64,000 nt of DNA from Pseudoips prasinana. Taxonomy: Eukaryota > Arthropoda > Insecta > Lepidoptera > Nolidae. Below the pieces are notes generated by a model that saw nothing but the letters and a program-made list of their open reading frames with translations, did no database searches and was not told where the DNA came from. Made by a program: the position numbers and the translations under genes. Below, piece by piece: positions 34,851 through 46,141 of this stretch. Within the stretch, counting starts at the first letter, position 1. Each line of letters begins with the position of its first letter. The stretch lies in assembly GCA_951640165.1 (NCBI GenBank), contig OX621242.1, forward strand, positions 25,354,001-25,418,000, given 5' to 3'.

Positions 34851-35199
34851 CAAACTGTCAGTCAGTCCTATCTTTAGATTGGCTCTATCGTTATCTTGAT
34901 CTTTACCTGCGTGCCAATAACAAAACATATCAATCCATCCATTTTTTGCCCAGAGATTGGGGTGCGATCATTTCCCTCTGCAGCGTTCCGTTTTATGCAG
35001 AACTCGGTAACTCAGGACACAATTATACCATTTAATTAAAGAAGAAAATTTATTTGTAAAAATATTAACGATAAGTCATCAATACTGACTTATTTATAGC
35101 TAGGTTAAAATGTTTTTACTAGACGACTAGGGTATATAATAATAAAATGAAACTTAATTGGTCAAACATTGTGTTTTGGTGGAACGGAACGTATCAAAA

Positions 35200-35285
35200 T
35201 TTGACAAGCAAAACGAACGCCGCGCCGTCGTCGCCGTTCGGAACAAAAACAAACAAGAAGTTGGTTGTTTGTTTTTGTTTCAAAG
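35200..35285. repeat. GC-rich segment with hairpin
   Basis: gccgcgccgtcgtcgccgtt is unusually GC-rich for this intron. It is followed by aacaaaaacaaacaa and its complement ttgtttgtttttgtt. A fold-back element end or an unrecognised promoter; no evidence separates these. Confidence 0.4.
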
Positions 35286-35814
35286 CATTTATAACTAATA
35301 TACAAATAGTTACTTATTAATAAATATAATACCTACCTATAATGGATTCTGATATGATAAGCAATAATTTTATTATTGATTTCTGTGTTTGTTTTACAAA
35401 TAATTTAAACAGTGACGTGAAGTGGTTGCCGCCTATTTTGTAAACAAAAAAATATTCTTATTATTATTACTTATCTATATACAAAGCCATTTTGGAATAT
35501 AATGAACTATTTCACCAATTTTATCTTTAGAACCAATCGTCAATCCGTCGAATTTCTAGGATTGCAACTTTAGATTGCTTTGGCTATCTAAGCTTATGTC
35601 AAAATTAATGGATTGGTTATTGGCACGTGCAACCTGTCATTTTAGAACAGAGGCCTGTCTTTTTCTATGATCCGTCCTCCCAAAGATCGCTCGTTCGGAA
35701 AGATTGCTTTTTCAATCTGTGGATGCTTTATTGGCACGGTTTAATAGACAAATGGATCGAAATTGCAATCGTAGATAGCATAAAATGGATCAGGATCGTT
35801 TATTAATTTCGGGC

Positions 35815-35900
35815 GTTAGTCGCCTTTTACGATACCCACGGGATACTATGGGGTGGCCCTGTTATTCTTTCTAGGCCGGAAACCACACGGCTATAATACA
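35815..35900 (+). repeat. Dispersed retroelement fragment
   Basis: gttagtcgccttttacgata...cccacgggatactatggggtggccctg. The same phrase appears at 40345-40410. Unclassified insect repeat. Confidence 0.55.
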
Positions 35901-36894
35901 ATTTAATTCCATAGAGCGGGGTTTTTTTACAACTCAACCCACATTTGCAGCGCTCAAATAAAACTGTACACCATACATTTTAGTTAATTTCTAAACCTTT
36001 GATCTGCTTTATCAATTGGAAAGGCATGTTACGATTCATCATTTCGTGCAATAAACACGATATGAACTATCAACGGTTTGTTATTGATAACTGTTTGTTG
36101 ATTTATATTTATTAATCTAAGCAACAGCAACAATGCGTATCCGATAATAATCTGCCGCACTTGTCCCCATTATTGAATCAGATTATCTGATAGTTTAGTT
36201 ACAGCAGTCCTGGCGCACTTTAAACCTACAAGTACACCACAGATCAGTATAACTTTACCGAGAGGAACACACCTAGAGTATGTGTACTTATTGTAAATAA
36301 AATTATAAGTATTAATTGTACGTATTAAGCACTTGGAAATATGGGTTACTTTTGCTCATAGAACGGATTTCATTAACTTGATATTTAGAGATAATATTTT
36401 TATACAATGGTGCCTATTCAGTACTTATTATGACGAAACTAATTTAATTGACATTATGCTTCAGACATAGCGAAAAGCACAGGGATTTTATAGTGTTATT
36501 TCAGTTATGTTCAATAATATATATTCCTTATACTTACGGAGCATATAATAAGCAGAGACGTTTTAATGAGTTTATATACAGTTTATATACATATTTCTAT
36601 CTTTTGAATTTTGTCAAAAACAAATTTAATATTAAAGTAAATTCGTTTACATCAGAATTTTAGCTATTACATCTTTTTATTACTGGACAAATTTTCAACG
36701 TTTAATTAAATATTTTGTTTTTTGTTATGGTTGGTTGTTTGTGCTACAATCCCATTTTCATCCATGCACACTGTACCCACACTAAGGGACGCAATTCCTT
36801 GAAATTGTTGCTGGCCATCAAACGCTTTCGAATTCCATTGTACTTTTGTAGTACAGTAATAGTACTTAATATTATCATACTATGATGTTTTGAC

Positions 36895-37055
36895 CTAGCG
36901 TAGGCAGGCCACTCACAAGGTGGACCGAAGATCTTACAAGCGTCGCAGGTAGCCTCTGGATGCGGGCTGAGCAAAACCGGCAATTGTGAAGATACTTGGG
37001 CGAGGCCTTTGTCTAGCAGTGGACATCTTTCGGCTCATATGATGATGATAATGTG
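36895..37055 (+). pseudogene. RTE-type LINE 3' tail fragment
   Basis: A frame reads GRPLTRWTEDLTSVAGSLWMR, with stops replacing residues later, and ends QWTSF-like, followed by gatgatgataatg. A clear RTE C-terminal tail, inactivated. Confidence 0.75.
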
Positions 37056-37340
37056 TTGTGTCTATTAGTCAGCACCGCGTTGCACGAATTCCGAATTCGA
37101 ATCCATAATTCCCATAAATCTTGATACGAGTTTTTCATAGAAGCACATTTTGATCCAACTTACGAACCTTCTGATGCCAGTCTGTTTTATCGAAAATAAT
37201 AAATCCTGCTTTACATAATAAAATAAGAAGTGAAGAAAGTGTGGTTTCATAATTATCCGTAATATCTATCAACCCCCCTGGGAAACAGGTTTGAGTCTAT
37301 ATATTGTGGAGGTTTAAAATTATTTTTTCTTATATTTTAG

Positions 37341-37444
37341 GTCAAGAAACCACCAGTGCCATTGAAGAAGAGTCCAACGCCGACATCAGGAGTAGGCAGC
37401 TTGTTTAGCGGGCTTAAGAATAAAATGTTATCTTCTACAGACAA
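37341..37444 (+). CDS. cindr: cindr exon: basic Pro-rich linker
   Basis: Acceptor tattttag; donor gttagt. Phase 0 in, ends with two bases of a Lys codon. It encodes VKKPPVPLKKSPTPTSGVGSLFSGLKNKM, a Lys/Pro segment plus a GSLFSGLKNKM patch that could form an amphipathic helix (inference). Confidence 0.85.
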
Positions 37445-37609
37445 GTTAGTATTACCTTAAAATACATAATTAAGATGTATCGTTAACACCGGTAATTATT
37501 GCATTACACAAATCACGATTAATCGCCGTACTCGTAATGGTCTAATTGAAATAGCGATAAAACTATATGTGTTACTCTTGTATAAAGTGATTGTTTTGTC
37601 CTATTTCAG

Positions 37610-37762
37610 AGAAAAGTCATCATCGACGACGGTATCAAGCAGCGGTAGCAGCAGTGGCGGCGAGTGGGACCGGCCCGACGGCGGCGCGAGCAGCAAGCCG
37701 ACCACCAACACGTTCGACCATGTCGAGCGGAACTCTATACTCAACGACCCGCGGGCTGGGAG
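37610..37762 (+). CDS. cindr: cindr exon: Ser/Gly-rich linker and first half of the CPI motif
   Basis: Acceptor tttcag at 37604-37609; donor gtacgg at 37763. It encodes KSSSTTVSSSGSSSGGEWDRP...FDHVERNSILNDPRAGR. The end (L..xxx..R) supplies the first half of a capping-protein-interaction motif (L-x-H-x-T-x2-R-x-K-x3-RR-x-P consensus) completed by the next exon. GC-rich compared with the flanking introns, typical of coding sequence here. Confidence 0.9.
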
Positions 37763-39014
37763 GTACGGTAGCAGAGATCCAGCGCTACTTACTAGTATAT
37801 ATATACTTTATCAGAATAAAATAAATAAAGTTTCATGTATGTACGATACATGAAAATTTTACTTTAACATCGCTGCAATTTTAGGCTAGTTCTAAATTTT
37901 TATCTCATATTAATGAAATTTATGAAATAATGAAATTTATTCAGCACTTGGGTATTTACATACACTTGTACTTGTCAATCTCACAATGTATTACATAAAC
38001 ACAGTAATTAAAGCAACAAAATATTTTGAATTAGTCCGTCCCTGCAGTCTGTTTCGTCACATATATTTTTAATATCCTTAAATAAATAATAAATAGCAAG
38101 TTACTAAGCTATTATTGTTACATTTAGCAATTGTATATTAAAATTAAAGAATTGAAAACAACGAGCAATTGGCTAGCGCAAGAAGCTCTCAACCAGTTAA
38201 TAAATGAAACCTACCGACAGGGTTTGAACTTGCATTCTCAGGATAAGGCCACCAATTGTTTTGTTCAAATTCTGAGTAAGTTACGGTGAATCATGTTAGT
38301 TCATCAAAGTATATGCCTAACATTGGAAAATGTATTAAAATTAAAGGTTTGTTAGTTCTGAGTTGATACTGACCTGAGAAAGGTTCTGAATTTGGGAAGG
38401 TATGATAGTTGCTTTTTAACTGCTAGTTCTAGGTAAATGGGATTCTTATATTTCACTTCACTGGCACCCTAAGGGGGATCCTTAGGGTTTAACATAAGAG
38501 ATCCTTTATGACTATCTCAATACAACATCCCACAAACCTTATATCAAAAATGGGTAATCATGAATTTAATCGTCTGGCGGGTTTTGAACCAGCACCCTGT
38601 ACCAATCCGGGTTAGGCGCTTTGCCGTTAATAAATGCAGTAATATGAATGGTATACACTGGCAGATCAAATTTAAGATTCCTTTGCTGTATTTCAAAGAT
38701 TTCCCATTTTTGAGATACATTTATTTTACATATAAATGATGCTATAAAACTAAAATTTAATACCTTACAAGACCATAAATGGATTCTGCATGTTCTCTTC
38801 ATGTTAGATTGTGAGAGGGATCTCACAATCTAACCCTCATATTAAAAATCATTTGGATAATATTTTTCAATATATTCGCAAATTGAACTCGGAAAACTGC
38901 CCCTCCGTAGCGTTAGCCTTAAGCAGAGGTAGGGTTTACATTTATGATAGGAATAAACAAGCGATATTTATATTAAATACAAATAATTTTATTAACATTG
39001 GACTGCAATTTCAG
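37763..39014 (+). other. cindr intron 6
   Basis: gtacgg to tttcag. Contains a tRNA-like SINE relic on the - strand at about 38565-38640 (gttttgaaccagcaccctg) and a 15-bp palindrome at 38804-38833 (ttgtgagagggatctcaca). Otherwise nothing identifiable. Confidence 0.65.
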
Positions 39015-39103
39015 AGTAAAAGCCCCACGGCGACGGCCGCCCAGTCAAATACTTCGTGACGATAGCACAGCACAACCAATAGGATTAAGCAATGGACACG
39101 AAG
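39015..39103 (+). CDS. cindr: cindr exon: second half of the CPI motif
   Basis: Acceptor tttcag at 39009-39014; donor gtaagc at 39104. It encodes VKAPRRRPPSQILRDDSTAQ and ends GLSNGHE. Joined to the previous exon it gives L-x6-R-V-K-A-P-R-R-R-P-P, which fits the CPI consensus at Leu, Arg, Lys, the Arg pair and the final Pro. In CIN85/CD2AP this motif binds and regulates actin capping protein. Ends with one base of an Ala codon. Confidence 0.9.
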
Positions 39104-39260
39104 GTAAGCTATTTTTTTTCTTCTCTATATTCGTCCATTTGCGGTCGGTCGGTAGACCATAAGCAAGTTTGTTGTGAGTGTTTATGTCTTTGTGGTGGAG
39201 CAACCATCGCCGCACCTCCCATTTACAGTATGTGGCCTCTTCTCATCCTTCTGACCACGG

Positions 39261-39480
39261 TTAACGTGTCCAACGACTCAGATGTCGGATATAGAGATTT
39301 ATTTATTTATTTATTAGGATCAACCAACAAATAAATAAATCTCTACATCCGACATCTGAGTCGTTGGACACGTTAACCGACTCAGATGTCGGATGTAGAG
39401 ATTTATTTATTTATTTATTTGTTGGTTGATCCTAATAAATAAATAAATAAATCTCTACATCCGACATCTGAGTCGTTGGA
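39261..39480. repeat. Palindrome of palindromes with (aaat)n tracts
   Basis: Two adjacent hairpins: 39261-39376 and 39374-39480. Each has arms of 45-50 bp built from cgactcagatgtcggat plus an atttattt tract. Their loops (ggatcaaccaac and gttggttgatcc) are complements of each other, so the whole block is also a larger inverted repeat. The loop plus (aaat)n resembles the extreme 3' end of the LINE at 51450-51490. Confidence 0.88.
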
Positions 39481-40339
39481 TCGGCGCACTAAGTGCTGTA
39501 TTGGCCGATTTAAGATTCGACCGTTGGCATATTTAGATAGTCATGAATGTCTTCATTATTTGTGAACCAAGGATCGTTACAAATTGCCCTCTGGATTTAA
39601 TTCGCCCGCTGGAGACAGTATATTAGTTTTACTTGCAACGCCCCAAAGTTGGATTCAGGACAGTTGGACAGAACTGAATTTCTTCCCACTAGCCAACACA
39701 GGGAGCAAAAATTTTGATTGACCTGGTGTCATTTATGTTTTATATGAGGCTTCCATTTAAACTATTTTAAAATACATAAATGAAAGGAAAACCAGAGGGG
39801 TTAGCCGGCCAGGAGGTCCAGCCATTCGGTTCCCACACCTAACATTCTTTATGCCATAACGAAGATTTGTTTTAGGGACCGGTTGGTTAAATTTCTATCC
39901 TCTGTGATAACGCACGTTGAGCTGTGGGTCCCTGACAAATAAGTTAAGATTAATATGTATAGCTAATATATAATCTATCGTGCTTAGCTACTGTGCTACA
40001 ACTCCTTCGGAATCTTGGCGTCGCGTCGTCGTCCACAGTCTTCCTCACAAACAGCAGGAATGGGCTCCACCAACCGGTCTGAGGTGCATCAATTGAATCA
40101 TTAGAATTGGCTTGAATTTGAGTGCAATCAATATTCAAGTTCTTCATCGAACGCGTTTAACCAAAGAAATATTGAAGCACTCGTTCAACGCGACTTATTG
40201 GTCAAACTCGATAGAACCGAATTTATTCTACCATCGATACTTCTCAAAATAGGGATCTAGGAAGGTTTCCGCAACATTTGCTATTTGGAGGGAGTTGTCA
40301 AGTGGTAACTATTGTATAGATAGCGCCGCTGCCTGTGTA

Positions 40340-40420
40340 GTTGATGTAGCGCTTAGTGGCTTTTTACGACACCCACAAGATGGTATAGGGTGGTCCTGCT
40401 ATTCCTGGTATACCTGCCGT
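40340..40420 (+). repeat. Dispersed retroelement fragment
   Basis: cttagtggctttttacgaca...cccacaagatggtatagggtggtcctg is a diverged copy of 35815-35900. Confidence 0.5.
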
Positions 40421-41329
40421 TCTTATATGGAAGTAGTTATTTGGGGAATTGCAGTAGGAAAACCGCTGTTACTATCTACATAACAAAGACCCTTAAAAGA
40501 CAAAGAGTACCTGCGGAAATACGTTGACTACAATGTGTTATTATTGGTGTAAACCATTGATATATAGTAATAAACTATAGCAATGAACTTGTAGATTTAT
40601 ATTACACCGCCAATGTCAATGACGTTACGCTCAATTTCTTCGCGATAACCGATCAATGTAATAATCTATTGTCTTTGTACATACAATAGAATTAAAGATC
40701 AGTCATCTATGTCTATGGAAAACTTGTTTGTTTTGATAACGTCATTTTTATATTTCCTACATTTCCATATTTGGGCTTTTATTGGTATTTAATCATTGTG
40801 TGATTGTATCAATATTATGCCACTTTATCAGGTTTTTCAGTAAGATAATTGATATGGATTAAAAATGAATGTCTTCAATAGAGACTTGGTTTCGTATTTA
40901 TATATAAACAACTTATTTACAATTGTATTATATAATAATTCAAAGTTAGTTATAATACCGAACAATAGCATCGTAAAAACTTCAAGGGACAAAGGGCGTG
41001 AGCGCAGCGCCCCGGTTATTATTCACCTCTACCTACACAACTACATTATTTACCAATTGTTAATGTGACGTTGTTTAGCTAATTATTTTATATTATGTGC
41101 AGTGTGAACTTTTCAATTATGTAATATTTATAGTTTAATTATGTACAAATATCTTGTTTCTCCTCGAAGTGATTGTAAATTTTTGAGAAATAAAGAAATT
41201 CCAACCATTGCATCGTAATGTGGATCTGGCTCTTGGACTAGGCGAATACAGTGCCTTGCATAAGACTTGATAATAGGGTTTTGTTCAGTACTTGTACATC
41301 ATGTACAGTCAGTTTTAACTTTAATCATA

Positions 41330-41375
41330 TGTCAGCCGACTGACGTCCACTGCTGGACGAAGGCCTCCCCATCAG
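41330..41375 (-). repeat. RTE-type LINE terminal relic
   Basis: gactgacgtccactgctgga and cgaaggcctcccc are the - strand RTE tail phrase, abutting the 5S-SINE. Confidence 0.6.
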
Positions 41376-41504
41376 CTTTCCACAACGGAGTTGTGTCGAT
41401 TATTAGAAGGGATTTGCCATAATAGCCGCGCCTGGCAAACTGGTGGGCGATCGCAGTATGATAGTCGTAGTACACACAGGCGCTCATACCTAGACGCTCT
41501 CACC

Positions 41505-41745
41505 AGTCCATAAGCGATCGGCGAGGTTAAGCCACTAGGCACGCGGTCAGTCCATAGATGGGTGACCGCCAAAGTGGTTCAATTTCTGAGCGTCTCCGTG
41601 CTTCGGAGGGCACGTTAAGCTGTCGGTCTCAGCTGTAGTCATTAGACAATAGTCGTCAAGCCATGTCAGAGGCCTACTGGGCGGCTTGAGCAACTCTGAC
41701 AGTAGGGTAACCACTACCCATACGATAAGCAAGCAAGTGCACAGA
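41505..41745 (+). mobile_element. 5S rRNA-derived SINE (SINE3-like)
   Basis: 41510-41572 keeps the 5S internal promoter: gatcggcgaggttaagccac (box A region), then acgcggtcagt and agatgggtgaccgcc (box C). A family-specific tail follows (gcacgttaagctgtcggtct, cctactgggcggcttgag). The 5' half of 5S and the normal 3' end are missing, so it is not a functional 5S gene. Diverged copies are at 34365 and 1880. Confidence 0.82.
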
Positions 41746-43613
41746 GAAACTGCTGCCCGTTCTTATGCAGATATTCCCTCGGGACGACTTCTATAGCGTT
41801 ACAAATTGCCCTCAGGATGTAACGCACGCTGGAAACAGTATATTAGTTTTACTTAACGCCTCAAAGTTGGATTCCGTACGTCCAGATTGATTTGGGCACT
41901 GAGTTGTAAATCAAAAGTTTATTGAGATGAGTTGAGGTGGTAATTCTTTGTCTTCAGTCGTACAGCAATTTAACAATGATATTTCATAAAAATCAAAGGT
42001 GCATGCTATATACAAATATTATTAAACGATTAGCGTCAAAACCAATATACGTAGTTTGATACACATCATTGATCAGTGATAAGATAGTAAGCAATTATTA
42101 TTCGGTTATTTATTTACTGAATTAAGTGGAATCAATCGGGTGTGTTTTTTTATAAAGTTGACAAAACTATGGTGTTTCATAAAGTTTACACACAAGGTGC
42201 TCTAATAGGTATCCCTATATTGTCTGTATTAAGCTAGCCGTACGCGTGAACCCTTATGTTTTTTTAGTAACATGAACATATTGGGTAATATTGTGTTATG
42301 AGTATTAAATATAACTTGTAACACTTAGTTTCAAATATTTGCAGATATAGTTAAAAACAAGGTGTTAGTTTAGTAAAAACAAAATATCATCGTGTGTTGC
42401 AAATAAAAACCTTAATTTGTACATCCAAAACAATTTGTTGCGCAGATATAGCCCCCGTTTTCATGCAATACAAATTAGACTTACATATTTTAATATCATT
42501 GCATTTCTTTTTAATATAGTTCTTATGAAAAGGACATGGCATCTGAAATGAAATGAAAATGACTGCGCAGTTTTAGTAGTTTGGCAGTTCCATGTTCTTT
42601 TCATACGAGTTATGTTAGAGAAAGATGTAATGACATTTAAATTAGTTTAGTGGTGAAAAGGCACAATGGCAAGTATTACGATGTTTCTATTTGAAAACAA
42701 GAACGATTATTTCAATATATCTTAATAATGGTCAGTATCATTCTCGTAACCATTCCATCGACATGTTTATGCTATTACATTTCATAAAAACCTATTCCAG
42801 AAAATATTTGATATAATAAAAAAATTATATAAAGTAGTATCGTCCACGTTTTATTTTTACTTTATTATTAATTCATCTACACACAAAATATACAATTTAT
42901 AAAAAAGTAACAATAAAATACACGGGAACTGTTTATCTCCAGCAGACCATCATCCATCTCGCAGCTAAATTAATATTGTTTTTCGTTTTAAAAATTTATT
43001 TTTATGACTTTAGTTTATGAGCTAGATCAAACTTTTGCTCACAATTCAGGTCAGTTTTTCGAAGTGGGATGTGATCTTTGCTATGACAGTAGAATCTATT
43101 ATGACCTTTTTTGGGAACTAAATCTCTGTATTGGTGTGATGACGAAAATATTATCAACTAAATTCGTCGTCGCTTCGTCAGTATCGTTCAATTAATTAGA
43201 AATCTATATCCAAAGTATACTCCTTAGAATTTGTTTGGACGGTCTTCAAAGGACCGATTTTCATATTTTTTTTATTCGATAGAGAGTAGGTACTTTCGAA
43301 ATGGTCTCATATACATTTTGTTTAAATAGGTTGTCCTTTATTTCTGTCTTAATTTCTTTAAAAGTTGAAGTCGGTTTATATCATTGAAACAGTAATTAAT
43401 AATTGTATATATACACATACTATACGTATATTTTATTACGCGTAGTAAAATAATATTTCAAGGTTGTCTGTAAGAAATCGCATCTAACGATAAGAACAGT
43501 TTGTAAGGACGTTTGTACATGTTTATTTGTATACGAATTGTCACTTACTGAAATTCTGATGTGCTATAAAGAGATATATTTCAATATGCCGCTTAAATAT
43601 AGATGTTATAATA

Positions 43614-44895
43614 GGTCTTTACCTATGAAATTGCCGTTTTGTATGAAAAAATTTAAACGAATTTTTTTCATGAATTTTTTTATTTGTATTAATCGAAGTA
43701 ATCACCCATGCAATCAATGCATCTTTGCCATCGCAGTGGCAGTTTATTGATGCCCTTCTTAAAGAAATCAGCTGGACGGGAGGCAACAAATTCTTCAAAG
43801 GCATTTTGTACTGCCTCTCGGGTATTGAATTTTTTTCCCGCCAAGAAGTTATCCAAATTCTGGAAAAAGTAGTAGTCTGTAGGCGCAAGGTCTGGTGAGT
43901 AGGGCGGATGACGGAGAGCTTCCAACCCCAGTTCTTGCAACTTGGAGACCGTCTGCTGTGCAGTATGAGGTCGCGCGTTGTCGTGCAGGAGCAGCGGAGA
44001 CGAGCGATTGACCAATGCTGGTTGGAGATGCGCCAGCTTCTCCATCATTGTGCTCAGTTCTTCACAGTACACATCTGCAGTAATGCTCACCCCGTTTGGT
44101 AAGAAGCTGTGATGAATCACACCGGCGCTAGACCACCAAACAGTGACCATCACTTTTCTAGGGGTAAGTTTTCGTTTAGGGCATTGTTTAGGTGCTGAAC
44201 CAGGATCCAACCAACTTGCTGAGCGCTTGCGGTTATCAAACAGAATCCATTTTTCATCGCAGGTAACAATGCGGTTCAAAATTCCTTCATTTGTGTGTCT
44301 GTTGAGCAGTGCAAGGCACGTCTCGACGCGTACTTCGCGCTGGCGATCATTGAGTTCGTGGGGCACCCATTTGTCAAGCTTTTTTACCTTGCCAATTTGA
44401 CGCAAATGGACCAATATTGTTTTGACGCTAACGTCGAAAGCTGCTGCTAATTCAGCCGTAGATTGTGTATCATCAGCTTCCACAACCGCCTTTAATTCGT
44501 CATTGTCGACCAAAGTCTTCGGACGACCGCGAGGTTCATTTTTCAGGTCGAAATTTCCAGAACGGAAGCGAGCAAACCAATAACAGGTGGTGCGTTGGTT
44601 TGTAGTGTTAGCTCCGTAAACGTCGTTGATGTTGCGTGCCGCTTGTGCCGCGTTGCTGCCACGACGGTACTCATATTCCATAATTACTCGAATTTTTAAC
44701 GTATCCATGATGACGAAAAAGATTGAAATGCGATGAAAATGTAACACTAATCAATAAAGAAATGACTACTTTTGGAAAAAAGAATCCATGTTTTTAAAAT
44801 AAAATTAATTTGAAATTAGAATTCTTAGCCAAACAAAAATTATTTTGATTTGAAATGGCCAGTACTGCAGAACGGCAATTTCATAGGTAAAGACC
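43614..44895 (-). mobile_element. mariner-type DNA transposon, copy 2, full length
   Basis: 1282 bp, same length, ends and orientation as 2443-3724, flanked by TA at 43612-43613 and 44896-44897. One difference noted (44273 g versus 3102 t). Flanking DNA beyond a shared ttataaTA...TAatata context is unrelated, so these are separate insertions, not a segmental duplication. Confidence 0.93.
43689..44747 (-). CDS. mariner transposase (D,D34D), copy 2
   Basis: Identical to the transposase at 2518-3576 except Arg for Ser at residue 159, five residues before the first catalytic Asp (TCDEKW). Open throughout, with likely start at 44708. All catalytic motifs are present. Which of Ser/Arg is ancestral cannot be told here. 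Confidence 0.93.
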   Translation of the reverse strand: MLHFHRISIFFVIMDTLKIRVIMEYEYRRGSNAAQAARNINDVYGANTTNQRTTCYWFARFRSGNFDLKNEPRGRPKTLVDNDELKAVVEADDTQSTAELAAAFDVSVKTILVHLRQIGKVKKLDKWVPHELNDRQREVRVETCLALLNRHTNEGILNRIVTCDEKWILFDNRKRSASWLDPGSAPKQCPKRKLTPRKVMVTVWWSSAGVIHHSFLPNGVSITADVYCEELSTMMEKLAHLQPALVNRSSPLLLHDNARPHTAQQTVSKLQELGLEALRHPPYSPDLAPTDYYFFQNLDNFLAGKKFNTREAVQNAFEEFVASRPADFFKKGINKLPLRWQRCIDCMGDYFD

Positions 44896-45128
44896 TAATA
44901 TATAAGGTGATGAGTTTACCTTAGTCAGACCGTTGGGTTGCCAAAATGGCACCAAATAATTTTTAATATCAGGTCCAAAGCTATCGACAAATATCAGTTT
45001 AATCTGACTAAGGGTGATTAATATCTAAGTATTTTCAATGACAAATATAAATGAAAGTATATACGTTATTGAAAGCACCGAAACCACTTACAAAAACTAA
45101 TTAAAATAATTGTCACTGTTTCTTTCGG

Positions 45129-45488
45129 CTAATTTCCATGACGACTGGAATGAATTTGACAGCATTTCCACTGGTAGATGGCTGATTGTATAACGATTAA
45201 TAAATATATCATACTACCTTCCCCCCGCGGCTGTTCCCAAGTAATTTTATCGGTCATCGCAATTACGCAGTAAGGGGAATCACATAAATACAAAACATTA
45301 TCAGGACAGGTGCTATCTTTCTTCTTAGCAAATTTCTTCTCTACGCTATTTTTAACATATGGTTTTTCTATGAACTCACACTCACAAGTGTGTACTCTCA
45401 ATACCTTCACTCTCATAATAATAAATGGATTATGAGAGTGAAGATGAACGGGAAAACAATCTGGCATAAACATGAAACATTTTCTCAA
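45129..45488 (-). CDS. Unrecognised 119-codon ORF
   Basis: A Cys/Lys-rich frame (EKPYVKNSVEKKFAKKKDS...) with no domain I recognise. It overlaps a short inverted repeat (45395-45440, ctctcataat and its complement). No supporting promoter or splice context. Probably chance or a transposon relic. Confidence 0.15.
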   Translation of the reverse strand: MRKCFMFMPDCFPVHLHSHNPFIIMRVKVLRVHTCECEFIEKPYVKNSVEKKFAKKKDSTCPDNVLYLCDSPYCVIAMTDKITWEQPRGEGSMIYLLIVIQSAIYQWKCCQIHSSRHGN

Positions 45489-45633
45489 CGGTCATCTGCT
45501 AAATTGCTTAGCCGACAAGACCCAATAATAACTTTTACTGACCCAACCCGAGAATTAAGTCTAGGATCTCACTATCTGCGTTTGTATGACCTACCATGGA
45601 ACCAACATGTGAATCTATGTGTGATATTGACTT

Positions 45634-46108
45634 ATATATGTCGCAGGGGAATGAGGATATCAGGGATTTCACGAAAACCCTAGGGATATCACAAAATCCC
45701 GGTAGATGTCGAATATTCTTGTTTATTACGTCTTCTTACGAAACCTATCTAGTGATATGACAAAACACCAATTTATCGTCAGTGATATGTCGTTTCACTA
45801 AACTAAATCTACTAAAATGTCAGGAAAGTGGCTACTGCTGAATAAAAAATACTGTTGATGAATAAATTAGGTTAGGTTAGATTGGTGTCCTAATTTTTAT
45901 AGGGCTGTACCCGCATTTCTGACATTTTAGTAGATTTAGTTCAGTGAAACGACATATCACTGACGATAAATTGGTGTTTTGTCATATCACTAGATATTTT
46001 TAGTAAGAAGATGTAATAAACAAGAATATTCGACATCTACCGGGATTTTGTGATATCCCTAGGGATTTCGTGAAATCTCTGATATCCTCATTTCGCTGCA
46101 ACATATAT
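45634..46108. mobile_element. Fold-back MITE, arms of about 190 bp
   Basis: Left arm 45634-45825 and right arm 45915-46108 are near-complementary (atgaggatatcagggattt, cggtagatgtcgaatattct, gtgatatgtcgtttcact). The central region is about 90 bp. No ORF. The right end lies about 31 bp before the AG of the next cindr exon. Confidence 0.88.
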
Positions 46109-46141
46109 GTACACCATAACTAATGACTAATGAATTTTTAG

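Larger units (their letters stand above)
39104..46141 (+). other. cindr intron 7 (7.0 kb)
   Basis: gtaagc to ttttag. Contains a nested palindrome, a 5S-SINE, the second mariner and a fold-back element next to the 3' splice site. I see nothing identifiable in 39490-40330, 40420-41325 and 41750-43610. Confidence 0.7.

Noticed and set aside
35200..35285. Alternative cindr promoter (GC-rich island)
   Set aside because: GC content is locally high but there is no coding first exon nearby, no clear initiator, and the adjacent inverted repeat fits a transposon end.
41505..41580. True 5S rRNA gene
   Set aside because: Only the internal-promoter half matches; the 5' part and terminator are absent and the tail is shared with other dispersed copies.
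45129..45488. Cys/Lys-rich 119-codon ORF as a small gene
   Set aside because: No recognisable domain, promoter or codon bias, and it overlaps a local inverted repeat.
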